Shown piece after piece: positions 24,043-35,810 of a DNA stretch of 64,000 nt (position 1 is the first letter of the stretch; each line of letters starts with the position of its first letter). The translations under genes were made by a program, and so were the position numbers. Source of the stretch: Patiria pectinifera (Eukaryota; Echinodermata; Asteroidea; Valvatida; Asterinidae); assembly GCA_029964075.1 (NCBI GenBank), contig CM057130.1:2604001-2668000 (forward strand), in the 5' to 3' direction. The notes beneath the pieces were generated by a model. It saw only the letters and a list, made by a program, of their open reading frames with translations, did no database searches and was not told where the DNA came from.

Positions 24043-26291
24043 CTATAAAACACATGGGTCAACAAAACCGCAAAAATATACCATGGTGTCCTGTATACAT
24101 GAAGCAGGAAGTACTGAATACTGTGGTGGTTCTACATGTACATGTATGTACAAATAATGTTCTACATGTACTTCTAGTACTGGAACTGGTGTGTACATTG
24201 TGTACATGTGCACAGTCACCAATTTAGTAAGTCAGGACTGTGGTCTATAGTTACCACCGTCTATACCGCAAAAGTAAACCACATTTCCTCCTGGAGGTCT
24301 GTAATGTAAAATTCGTACCCTAAAGGCCTAAGCCTGCTGCTTCTAAAAGGACAATGCTGAACCTCCCATTATCTGAAAAACGTGCTACATTATGACTACA
24401 TTACATTGTACATGGTGGTGGGATTAAAATGTGGATTTTTAAAAATTCAGCTGGCATTCCATTAATTTAATCGGTTTGGATTTTGGAAATCGGTTGTTCG
24501 AAGCCAACCTTAGAAAAATTTAAGCCTTCCATTTTTTGTGACACAAGCCAAAAAAAAATATCTCGAACATCCCCCCGATTTGATCCATTGTCTTTTTGGT
24601 TGAATAGCTTGTTCATTTGACTGATTAGAGAGTTCTCATTACAGGTACATATTTTCACCATTTCAACTCTCCAGTGTTTTTATAAAGGGGAAGTGGTCAA
24701 CTAATCTCGCAAACCATACCCATAATTGGGAGGGCATTGCACGTGGCAAGTCGTCACTTTTTGTTGGCACAACTGTGAGCCAAATGGGAACTTCTGATGA
24801 AATCAGATTACTATTATTCAGTTAGAAAAAAACTTAGGACAACCGGATTTTAAAATCTCTGATTTCTCCCACCATTAGAATGTACCCTTGTACACGGTAG
24901 AGATGTCATGGTCGGGATCCCATTTAATCCAACAAGATCCAAGAGACAGGGGAACACAATCTACTGTAGCTCATGACGCTAACAGAAATTGCCTGACATG
25001 AGGGCCGACTGTAGACTACACGTATTTTTAGTATTTTGGTTTGTAATTTTTGAGCTTAGAATCAGGACTCAACACAAACGCATGAGTATCTTAAAACCAC
25101 TTTTCAAGATACACTATTAATTTATCTAATAATATTATGACTCTCGGAAAATGATACACTTTTCTGACAAATCCATTTTCTAAGACAGATACACCATGGG
25201 GGAAGGAACACAAACAGTGTTCTTTCCTCCATGGATGGACACAGCAAGAAATCATGACCAAGGTCATCACTTTAACAAGTCAGCAGCCTTCTTCCAGCTC
25301 TTTTGTTGATTGTATTCGTGAACACTACACTCATCTAAAAGGTGACCATGCTCAACTAAGCCTCACATGGATAGTTACAGAGCAACCCAGCACAGGTTAG
25401 TTGCTGGGACAGCAAAATAAACAAAACAGGTACATTGTACATTCACAGGTGTACTGTATATTAGTACCCACCAAAACCCAGCGTAGTGGTCAAATAAATT
25501 ATACAGAACTTCAGTGGATTCAGGACTGTATAGAACCCAACCAACGTGAAGAACACTTTTGAAAGAATAGCCCACACCCTTGCGTATCATTGACCTTTAT
25601 TGTGTCTGGTCAATAGCTTTATCCAATTAAATGAAAGGGCCTTGTAATCTCAATGATACATGTGGGTAAAATACCACAAGAGGTGAAGGTTAATTTTTAA
25701 TTTTTTTTTCTATAAAAAAAAGTTTAAAAATCCTGGCCAAGCAGACCATGCTGAGATATGATATGACTGGAGACCCAACATGTGAAAGCTCCAGTCAGTG
25801 GACTTAGGAGTATCGGGGTTGAACGGTGTAAAGTTCTGCAAACTTCTGTTTCTTTCCTTAAAACCAACCACAAAGTAATACCGTGTTTCACACTATGACT
25901 GTGCATGGCTGGGTGTAGGTACACAGGTTATGGAAACTAGGTTGCACTATAACCAGTGTGAACCATCTACAAACAAGACAAGCCCCTACTGTGACAATAG
26001 GCCACTTGATAGGGAGTTGCTGATCATTGGCAACCGGCAAGAACAAAACATACATGACATTTTTCTCTCTCTGTTGGCACCACACCCCCGTCATTCCTGA
26101 AATTCGTAGCTTCTAAGTTTATGCAGTAAGCTACAGGTTCATGCAGCTGAGGAAATCGTTCGGTACATTCATGAGATTACTTGTTTTCTTGCTTTTTTTC
26201 CTGATGTTTCCTTAGTGTACAAAGAGTTTAATTCCAAAACGCCATTCAAAAAAAAATGAACAATTTGCAAGGTTATGAAACTTTAACCTAA
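24043..26291. other. spacer or intron, no gene
   Basis: AT-rich, with several ACATGTACATGT runs (24,133; 24,163). No exon or repeat boundary that I can support. Confidence 0.35.
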
Positions 26292-26541
26292 TTAACGTAC
26301 CTGAATCCATCAAAATCCATACTCCTGTTTTTTTGGTGGATTCAGGTTCCCTCCATATTAAAAAGGGGCAGGGGTGAAGGATTCAGTATGGTAAGCCTAG
26401 CAATTCTGCGGGATTTTGATGGATTCAGGATACCCCATACTGAGTAGTCACCAACACAAAACATTTGTGCATGACACAATAGGTGGATTTTGGAGGATTC
26501 AGGATACTTTCTAGTAAAAGTGCTCAAGAGGTTGGGGTTAA
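26292..26541. mobile_element. TTAA-flanked element with GGATTCAGGAT units
   Basis: Starts TTAACGTACCTGAATCCATC and ends AGTGCTCAAGAGGTTGGGGTTAA-like, closely matching both ends of the 10,789-11,770 element (CTTTCTAGTAAAAG near the right end is shared) but only 250 bp long. It carries four to five short units of both orientations. An internally deleted copy of the same family. Confidence 0.6.
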
Positions 26542-27175
26542 AGAATAAAACTGTACACACCAAAGTGTCGAAACTGACTTTGGGCAGCAAGATTTTAGGT
26601 AACAAAATGGCATTGTCACGTTTTGAGAAATTAACCTATTATGCACAATTTAAAAATTAGTGCATTGACCATCTGTGATTTTGCGTTCTTGTTTACAACT
26701 GAAAGCCTGCAACATCAAAATTCACTTGGAAACCATCCGAATGTTTCCTATTAACAATCTACATGTACACTGTAACATAAGATCCATATTATGAAATGGG
26801 AACTATTTTTTTCACTAGCATTGAATGTTTGCAGATATGTACAGTGAGGAGTTTATTCAAAATATTATTAAAAAGAAAAAAATGCGCTAACCCAATGTAC
26901 ATGTACTGTGTGTCACAGCTTTTCTACACGAAAATGCCAATTCAACTTCAAGACGAGTTACTCACAGACATGTACACACATGCCAGGTAAAAATGCATCA
27001 CCAAAGCCCATGTTTTGCACTGACATAGGCCTACTGATGTACATTACCATACAAAACACAGAACTTTAACGAAACAATGCCGAAAAGAAAAGTAAAGTAA
27101 AGAGGCAGAAGGGGAATACTGAGAAAAGAGCTTCGTCTTTGAAAGTTCTTGCGTACTTTCTGGTTTGCATATTAC
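26542..27175. other. spacer or intron
   Basis: Nothing recognised. Confidence 0.35.
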
Positions 27176-27235
27176 CTGCAAGGCCCTCGTACTGTGCCTA
27201 GAGCCTTCATGGTCAATGAAGCATGTAAAGTCAAA
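27176..27235 (-). CDS. candidate exon of the split gene
   Basis: Acceptor GGTTATCTTTTATAG, exactly 60 nt, donor TTGCAG|GTAATA. It reads FDFTCFIDHEGSRHSTRALQ in phase 0 at both ends, which fits directly after the possible first coding exon at 29,382-29,399 (also phase 0). The peptide looks like a folded-domain strand and loop, but I do not recognise it. It may be a 5' exon of the same minus-strand gene as the exons further left. Confidence 0.35.
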
Positions 27236-29381
27236 CTATAAAAGATAACCTGCTAGTCAACATATGCGTAAGTGAAAGCAGTGGCGAAAAGAAAGATGTG
27301 TTGCAATCCCAGTCAACACCCCCCCCCCCCCGGAAATTTGCGGTATACATGTAAATGACCTTGGTTAACGGTTTAACAAAAATTGCCACTCCCTCTGTTA
27401 CATGCAGCCGTCCCACTTGTCTCCCTGTGGTGAGAATCCTGGCTACCCCTGAGTTAAGGCTGCATCATGGTTTAAGATTTTACTTGATTATCTTGCTAAT
27501 AATATACTTTTTTGTCCAGTAAATTTAAAGTTGTAAATTCCACTACTTCAAAAAAAATACTCTTTCAAATTTTTGCAAAAAGACGTCTTTAGACTCTGGA
27601 GTCTTGCTGTAACAGTCTTACATGAAATTACAAGTTAGTGTAGTTACTACAGTTCTTTCTTGTAAACTACTCTTCACAAAACTTCACAAATTCACCAGGT
27701 CCTGGTACAGGAAGGTATTTCTACACAAATCCTGGTTCTTTGAGACCCTATGATCCAATTGTTGTGTTTTTACAATACCATTCATAAGTGTGCAGTCAGT
27801 TAGAACTGGCAGTACAGGGCACATGAATGAGGCCAGAGTACGTGCATTAAATTTACATACATGTACATGTACATGCTTCCCTCACAGGCCCACATGTTTG
27901 GAGCCGGAAATTAACTAAAGGGGTTGAATAAAGAAGTAAACTTCAACTAGACTAGTCATGAGGGCATTACACGGCAATCTTTGAAAAACTCACCCTGAAA
28001 CATCATATCGTACATTGTACACTGTGTGGCTAACAAAATCATGATAAAATCAAAACTTGATCAGGAGTGATTCTTGCCTTTAACTACGTGTATAGGTTAT
28101 CCTTATGAGGAATTATTTATCATAAATTGCAAACACTTGTGACAAACATTTTTATTTCAGGAAAATATGGATGGACTTTTCAACAAAGTCTTCATACGCT
28201 GATTGTTGAAAAGACAAAAAAAAATCTAGTTTGGGGGTAGGATCATGGGGGGGGATGCTAATGGGACCACTTCCCAATTGATAAAATTAATAAATGACAA
28301 AACTTACAACAAAATCAAAGTATATTTATGTACATGTGTACATAAAAAGTACATTTGTAGGCCTTGGCCTAATTAGGTCTATATGAGAAAATGATGACGT
28401 GTTTGGTGGCCAAGGCAGAGTAATTCCTTTCATACAACTCGCAGTCACACATAAAAATGTACAACTACAAGATCATGAGTGTTGGCTACATGTAAACACA
28501 CTTGTACATGCAGATCATTACCCCCATAAAAGTGTCTCACATACTGGAATTCCTCGGTACTGGTACCGTATGAATGGACAGGCGCGGATCCAGAGGGGGG
28601 GGTCAAAAAAAAAAAAGCTCTGTCCCCCCAAAAAATTATCATACAAATTCCTAAAAAATAAGTCGAAACATGCAGGTCATTTTCACAGATGTGTGGGCAC
28701 TGTTTTGAATTTTTGAGGGAAATGTTGGGGTAAATTGACGACAAAATGCAACACGAAAATAAAGATGGCGATCATTGCGATGTACGGGGAACATGCAATA
28801 CCGCGTTGAATCGCACGCGGCACCAACAGTAAAACCTGTACAAAAATCGTAATTTCTGCCACAACAAAATGTTTAAAAAAATCACCAAAAAAGGTGTCGT
28901 TAGAAATGAAAGAAGTCTGTTTTAGGTTGAAGGTCATTTTGAAGTTATGAAATAACAACCTGGACTCTAATTTAATCAAAACTAAAGAGGGGCCCTACAC
29001 TAAGTACACGATCGAACGATTTTATGACAATCGCCAGGCAAAACATTTCATAAACATGATAAAAATGTATGTATAAACCTGAACAAAATATCAGGAAAAT
29101 TGCCGCGGGAAGTCCTGGACAGAACGAAACAATGCATGCAAAGTAGTTCCAAATATTGAACCGTTCACAGCACCAATATACATGTACATCTGGCCGATTC
29201 CACCATAGAGATTGCACACTGGCAGTGGTAGCACACACACAGTAGTAGTCAGTACAGTTAAGTCACAGTCAACAAGTTGCGTGCATGCAGTGTGCAATGT
29301 TGTTGTAGTCGGTCAGTTCCTGTTCCAGACATCAACCGTCACACTGCTCAAACTTTGCTTTTAAAAAAAATCCCAACTTAC
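27236..29381. other. intron-like stretch with repeat fragments
   Basis: Position 28,579-28,675 (GGCGCGGATCCAGAGGGGGG, then TTATCATACAAATTCCTAAA) is a dispersed repeat, present inverted at 47,945-48,010. A C14 run lies at about 27,320. From about 28,750 CpG dinucleotides become more frequent, as near a promoter. Confidence 0.4.
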
Positions 29382-29399
29382 CATAAGCATCTGCCTCAT
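29382..29399 (-). CDS. possible first coding exon of the split gene
   Basis: A consensus donor CTTATG|GTAAGT on the minus strand follows a short open start, ATG AGG CAG ATG CTT ATG (MRQMLM), in phase 0. The region upstream (29,400-29,650) is relatively CpG-rich. Two short upstream ATGs with early stops lie before it, so the exon might instead be untranslated. Confidence 0.22.
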
Positions 29400-30359
29400 T
29401 CCTTGACTAACGTTCCCATTCGAGGTTAAGTCAGCAGACACAAGGAGAAGTCAAACATTCGAAAGACATGGTAATTCGGATAACCCATGGTGATCTACGT
29501 ACACCTGTTTCGTTGAGTGGTTGCGTGTAAATGTAGTCTGAGCCCCAACTCGTTCGCTTGCACTGATATCGAGTCGGGAATAAGATCACCCAAAAAGTGT
29601 TTAGTCATGTGACCTTGACTTTTGGCTAGCGCACGCATGGAGTGGCATTCATATCTTGTGCCCAAAGCCGCCAAACCACTTTTTACCTCTCGAGAAAAGT
29701 CATTAAATTATGTTCCCCGTGCAATTTCGAGGTTTTTTTTTACGAAAAATATGTTCCGTTAATCAATTGCGATTTTTCTAGCAATTATTCACTATTGAAT
29801 GAGACATCGACCGAAAAATCGAATTTTATTCACTTCTCGCGGGATAAGATGTCCCCCCCCAACAATTATTATTGAGAGTGTACGGACCGGGAGCCAGTCT
29901 GCTCCAAAGTGAATCGTTCATAGGTGTAGCCAGCATGGGGTGGGTAAGGGGTCCCCCCCCCCCCGCCTCCAAAAAGAAATATTTTGTACAGACTGCTCTT
30001 TTCCATTCAACGCCTTTTTTCACAAGCCCTTACCCCCCCCCCCTTTTTCTGAACGAGTGCCCTTTTGAAAAAAGTAGTCGCACCCTTTTTTGTGCCATTG
30101 GGCGTCCGGGTTCCGGCGTCGGAGGCGTCGTGACTTATGGGCCTTTATTTGGTTGGGGGATGCGATTTTGTTGGACGTATGCGGCGTCGGTCGGACGTAA
30201 TGAGGCGTCGGACTTAATATGAGCGGACCACGTACAACCCCTAACCCCACAAGCGGACATTATCACTGCGATATTTTTTTTTGGGGGGGGGGTTCAGAGC
30301 AGGGGGAGCTTTCATGTTATTTGTAATATTATTTATAATATGGGGGTGGGTTTCGACAA
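29400..30359. other. spacer; possible promoter region and polyC-rich repeat
   Basis: 29,400-29,650 may hold the promoter of the minus-strand gene (inference only). 29,915-30,250 has C-homopolymer runs and GGCGTCGG words and looks like a mobile-element fragment. Confidence 0.3.
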
Positions 30360-30556
30360 CTTTCTCATATTTTCTTTGTCAAAAATGATGATTCAGCTAA
30401 TCAGATTAAATTGATGCGCGATCGTACTCGCGATCGCAAATGTTGAAAACAAAATGAACTAAAACACTTTGGCTTTTCTACCGTAGCGTAGCGTAATAGG
30501 TAATACGAGTTTCGTAAATTGGCAAGATTCTGTGATTTTTTTTGTTATGTTGTAAC

Positions 30557-30995
30557 TTAACCCTAAAGGGGCCGGGGGCGGAATCCGCCCCCCCCCCCTC
30601 AACATTTTTTGATAGTGATAAAAAAAAAAAATTGTTCCCGAGCTGAGCTGTTATTTTTAGCCTCGAGCTTTGCTTTTCATCTTTGATAAAAAAAAAAATC
30701 GGACCACACGGGTTGCCGCAGCGCAAAAATTTTCAGCTGCGCTACCCGTGAAATTTAATTTTCGCGTATACGTCGTGTACAAAAAAAAAATTGCCATGCC
30801 ATTATGAATAATAAATAATTAATAATTCCAAAAAAAAACCCCTTGACCTACTGAAAATTTCTTGGTATGTTTAGAAGAGGTGCTCTTATGAATGCCGAGT
30901 TTTTTATTTTTTTTTCACTCGATGGCCGAGATCTTTGATCTTTGGGCGCCCCCCGCCCCCAAGATGGAGAAATAACCCGGCCCTTTAGGAGTTAA
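30557..30995. mobile_element. TTAA-flanked inverted-repeat element
   Basis: TTAA duplicated at both ends. Inverted termini CCCTAAAGGGGCCGGG and CCCGGCCCTTTAGGAG (about 15 bp with one indel). It is absent from the duplicate segment around 57,150. A piggyBac-like MITE is the simplest reading. The body contains G, C and A homopolymer runs and no transposase. Confidence 0.6.
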
Positions 30996-32280
30996 TGCCA
31001 ACCCCCGGACTCGGAAACTATTATGAAAATGGTACAGAAATCATTAGGCCTACTGAAATCCTTCCCTGCTTTCCCGCGTGGCCGGGGCACAGCTCCAAGT
31101 TTGTTTGTCATTCTAAAAAATTTATTCATTAGATTATTCAGAAATTGTTCGAAATTCGTATGTCTTGCGAATCTAGTTACCTATTACAAAAGGAGGTCGA
31201 ACGGAATAGCTGGTACATGTATAATCTTTAGAGCCTAACTTTAATCTGAAAAACCGCCACCATATTTTGCAGAAACAATAGGATGTACGATAGGCGTATG
31301 TCTGTATAAATCACCATGTAGATGAGCAATTTATTAATATATTCAGCAGCATGGTGATAATTTTGTAAGTTAAATATTGCAAAATTTGGGCAGCGGAATA
31401 TTTGTACCGTATGGTAAAATAGCATGCCCATTGCATGCAAGGCGCCAAGGTGCGGGTGTTTCATAATTATGAAGGCCTAGCTAGAATAAAAAGAAATCGC
31501 CAAATTTCATAATAATTTTGGACCCCGTCGAATTACGTCACGCCAAGCGGGTGTAGAGTATCTCTGGGGGTTTTGTAATAATGCAGGGGTGGATTAAAAC
31601 TCCATATGCTGTGGCGTAAAAAATTGGGTCGTACACATGTATTTGTTTTGAAAGAGAAAGAAACAGTCTATACCGTCCTCATTTTCTGGAGGGGCATTCG
31701 ATTTCTTCTTCAAATTTGAGTTCTTCTTATACCCATTGTGTCTATAATAGTTGTGATATTTAACCCTATATCAAGACCGGTATATTTTATGGTCTTCTCC
31801 GAGGACCGGGGAGGGGGGGGGGGGGGGGGCGCACAAAGTTATTAGCCTAGTTATTTCTAAAGCTAGGACCCCGACCACTTGTCTTTTAATGTACCGCACG
31901 CTCATTTCTCGATAGAGGGCGTTCTGAGCCGTAAAGCTGAAACGCTGATCCGCAAACCTAGACACGCGGCCTGTCACGTCGGGAACATGACGAACAGAGT
32001 GGCGGCGTTAGGGGGGGGGGGGGCGCAAGGGGGATTCCTCCTCCCCAACCCACCTGCCCCCTTTTCGATATTTCCCACGGCTGGTGATTTTTCTATATGT
32101 CCCCCTCTACATTTATTTCTGTGCCCCCCAATTATACTTCCTCACCCAGTAGAGTTTAGCGCCGCCAATGGATAGAATTAAATGAACCGGTCGGATTCTG
32201 GTGAAGAACATTGGTAAGATAACTACAAGACTTAGTAGTTAGACATGTAGGCGCACCGTTTTGCTTGCGCCTATACCGAC

Positions 32281-32758
32281 CACTGATCTCTATATAAAGA
32301 CTGGATAGCGGATATGCATACAACATTCACACAGTAGACTTTGCATATTGACCAATTCGCCCCCGGTCTCACGAAGATGGCCGCGTATAATACGAACGTT
32401 CTACGCGTATATACGCGCGCGTTGTATCAACAGTTTACGCGCATTTTGGTCACGTACACATATTATGATGTTCCAAAAGGGACACATTTCCGTAGTGATT
32501 ATTATTTCAAAACGCCGAAAAGTGATATTTGCGGCATTTTAGTAACCACGACGTTAGAAAAATTGTAGTTAACCTTGGTCAGTGATGGTGGTCAAAATAT
32601 AAGTCAAGTGAACCGCGACGTTACAAAAGAAATCACGCTGTCTTTAAAAACGGCAACTTGTCCTTTGTAGATCACCAGCCGGTCTCACCAATATGGCGTC
32701 AAGTTCGTACATTATGCGGCTCTTTATTAGCTATCCAGTCTTTATATAGAGATCAGTG
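32281..32758. mobile_element. hAT-like MITE with perfect 8-bp target duplication
   Basis: A 29-bp perfect inverted repeat, CACTGATCTCTATATAAAGA continuing CTGGATAGC, stands at both ends. Direct duplications ATACCGAC flank it at 32,273-32,280 and 32,759-32,766. An 8-bp duplication and CA.TG termini fit the hAT superfamily. The 478-bp body is non-coding. The termini contain TATATAAAG, which resembles a TATA box. Confidence 0.8.
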
Positions 32759-33189
32759 ATACCGACACGGGCGTCGCCACAAGGGGAGAGGCCGTTCCAT
32801 GCGTCCTGTCGGCTAAATATTGATTTTGAGGCGGCTGAGTGACCGGCGACAAAGTTTCCTGACTATCATACAGCAGGTACGGATCGATTGCCTTTGGACA
32901 AATTTGTTGTCAACCCTCCCCCAATTTGAATTGATCTGGCGACGCTCCTGCTCAACGTGAAAAGGTATAATTTCACAAAAAGGGAAACCCCGGCTACGAT
33001 TATAACTGTTGGTATAAATACTCCTAAAATCTAGAATTAACGGACCAGTTGAAACGTTACGAGAGATTATGCTAAAGACTTTATTCACCAGTCAGCCATA
33101 CATTGAAAGCGGCGAGGTAAACTCTTCATTTTGGGAACTTGCGGATAAAAATTTAAGCAATGAAATAAAAATTCATTACAAATTGATAC

Positions 33190-33431
33190 CAGTGGCGTAG
33201 CTACGATTTTTAGTTGGGGCATGGGGGCACATATCGCACACGTCCTACTGCAGTTTTTCCCACTTGGGGCCCCATTATTTCGCTATACAAGAAATTGCAA
33301 ACAGTAAGCCTTTGGCTAACTGAAAAAAATAACTTACAAAAACCCTTTTTGGTTGGGAAAGGAAAAGGGGCATTATCAGTATTTTGACGGGGCACCTGGA
33401 GGGGAGGGCACACCTCGTGACTACACCACTG
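33190..33431. mobile_element. hAT-like MITE (CAGTGGCG family)
   Basis: Termini CAGTGGCGTAGCTACG and CGTGACTACACCACTG. Flanking 8-bp repeats ATTGATAC (33,182) and ATTAATAC (33,432) differ by one base. The duplicate segment near 57,940 has the uninterrupted sequence ATTACAAATTAATATGCTCA, i.e. an empty site. 242 bp, non-coding. Confidence 0.75.
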
Positions 33432-34080
33432 ATTAATACCATTGTGTTCTGATGAATAATTAAACATTTGTGGATAAACATACAATGAAAATGAGGCTTG
33501 GAACAAAGGAGATATAAAATGTAGAAACTCGTCGATAAATTAGCGTCGAAATAAGCAACAAGCTTTCTCTTTCCGTCAAGTTCAGTAACAAACAGGCACA
33601 GCACACTGTAAACTTCCTCCATCATCAAATATGTTAACCATAAATGCATGTGTGTCACTCGTAATTCACTAATGAGATGATAATTTATGCACTCATCTGA
33701 ACGTACCAGACCTTTTGTTTATAAAAATTGAGCTTATATATACAGCCCGCCGCCGCATCACAAAAAGATTTCAACTCGCACGTATTGCAAACCTGCACCA
33801 ATTTATTTATTTAAAAAAACCCAATCCAATTAAATGACGGAATTCACTTTAATTCTTTGAAGAAATAAAATTCAAAAATTCAGAATATATTAAATGAACG
33901 AATTTTTGACTCAATAAAAGCTGAAAACTACGAAAGGTTGCACATTAACGACTCCCAAAAAATGGTACCGTATAACCTCGACTTAATAAAAATTTATGAC
34001 TGATAATGACTGAACGCTTAATACAAGATAATGGCGTTTCTCGATGACGTCGTCAGCTGTACAGACAAAAGCAAATATCC

Positions 34081-35460
34081 TTTTTTAATATAGCACCGTA
34101 GGTGTGATGCCTGTCGTTACGCGGTGTGATATCTGTCCGCGCGGCACGATGTCTGTCCTTACGCAGCGTGGTGTGTGGGAAATACTATTAAACCAACCTC
34201 GTCCCCAGTGCTTACTTTATTTCCAACCGCGTTTCCAATAGTAAACCCTGGATAGGAAACTTTCTTCCTGTATCCTGATTGGATACCGCAATTGGCTAGT
34301 AATGGATTTTTATCGTGTACTTGGTGCTATTATTCACAACGTGCAGTACGTGTTTTCGCGATCATTCGTCCACGCCTTCTCGAAAATACTAATTTCCTTT
34401 CCAATTTGCTCATATTAATATGAAATATGATACTGCATGTTGTCTCGATAAGATCGTAACAGTTTGATTTCAAAAATCGTGTTTTCGTAACTCACGCCGT
34501 GCTCGCGCTGCTACGAATTGACTCTGTTTTTACCCCAGACACCATACAAAAACAAACGCTAATGTGTAACGCATATCCAGGCACCAGACTGTTCCTCATT
34601 TGCATACGTGTTCAAAAATCTTGCACATGCAAATGATCCAATACCAGGGTGAGAGAGCAGGTAGTGGTGGGCGCGTACTGCTCGACACCCTAGGTTGCTA
34701 TTGAACAGTATACAAATATAACATGGTTTGAGGGTGGACAGTCGATATTCGCTCCCCGAGGTATTGGAAGTTGACAAACTAGTTCAGTTCAATACCGAAG
34801 AGAACTCCGCTGTCCACCATGTCCATATTTGTTTACTGTTACTATTACATATTTATTTGCAGTTATTTTTTTTTTTATTTATTATTATAAAAAAAAATTA
34901 TGGGAAAATAAACAGCTCAACAAAAATTTTCAACTTCAAACTACAAAGATTCTTCGTTTGCAATATAATACAGTTACTACAGTTGTGCGATGTTCGCGCG
35001 TGCGTACTACCCGTGCGACAGTTCTTCCTCGATTGCTCTGTAAAGCGCATGCGAGACTGCGCACGGTAAACCCATGTTAGTCAGACTACTACGCATGCGT
35101 ATTTACAATGTGCGTGAATCCTCGCGCGCGCGTTTGGTAAACAGCAAGAATAACATCTGGCACGTGATGGTGAATTGACCAGTGAACGTTCGGCTCTCGA
35201 TCATGAATATGTATGAGGTATAGTAATTAGGATCATTCTTGTTCCATGACGCGGTATTTGTGTGCAAATGCATGCTGGTGTGCGCGTTCAGCGTTGCGCG
35301 TAGCGCGTATTGTTCCAAAGAGCCAGCGCTACAGCGTTGGGTTCAAACATTTTCGTGAAGGGGTGGTTTGGAAGAGAGAAATACATTTTTCACCAATTTT
35401 GTATTGAAATAAAAGTTCAAATATATCAAATGACAAGGATCTATATGTCAGTTTTATAAA
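34081..35460. other. spacer with a short 22-bp tandem repeat
   Basis: Three imperfect units of 20-22 bp (GGTGTGATGCCTGTCGTTAC type) at 34,101-34,164. The rest is unassigned; several CG-rich stretches (34,990-35,330) give short open frames only. Confidence 0.4.
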
Positions 35461-35624
35461 ACAAATATTGAGTGGCTTTAAATTGTGAAATGGGAGGAAT
35501 TTTATCGCTCGGTAAAATCTGGACTTTTCCAGTTCACTCGGCTTCGTCTCGTGAAACGGAAAAGTCCATATTTTACCTTGCGATAATATTCCTCACATTC
35601 CACGCTGATCCACTCAATATTTGT
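35461..35624. mobile_element. foldback MITE, about 165 bp
   Basis: Left arm ACAAATATTGAGTGG through GGTAAAATCTGGACTTTTCC, right arm its inverted, slightly diverged copy ending CCACTCAATATTTGT. The centre CACTCGGCTTCGTCTCGTG is also partly symmetric. It lies 190 bp beyond the stop codon of receptor 1. Confidence 0.65.
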
Positions 35625-35810
35625 ATACTAGAACACTAGAACACATTCGTATACTAAATTTTGGTACTATGCCCAATAATACATATACAGGCCTACAAAC
35701 CCCAGCAGAATTCCGGCGGAAATCAAATGGTGAAGGAATTGAACTATTATATCAAGAAATATAACCAAATTATAAGTCCACACTCATCAAATTATTTTTT
35801 TATCCTTTTT

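Larger units (their letters stand above)
30360..34080. repeat. segmental duplication, copy A1 (3' side of receptor 1)
   Basis: Collinear homology with 56,950-58,640: for example TTTGTCAAAAATGAT at 30,376, AAACTATTATGAAAA at 31,015, CTCCTAAAATCTAGAATTAA near 33,021, and TCGATGACGTCGTCAGCTGT near 34,040 all recur in the same order and orientation in the second copy. A1 is longer because of extra insertions (30,557-30,995 and much of 31,260-33,000 including 32,281-32,758; 33,190-33,431). No gene lies inside. Confidence 0.75.

Noticed and set aside
34101-34164. CRISPR-like array
   Set aside because: Three imperfect adjacent units with no spacers, in a eukaryotic context.
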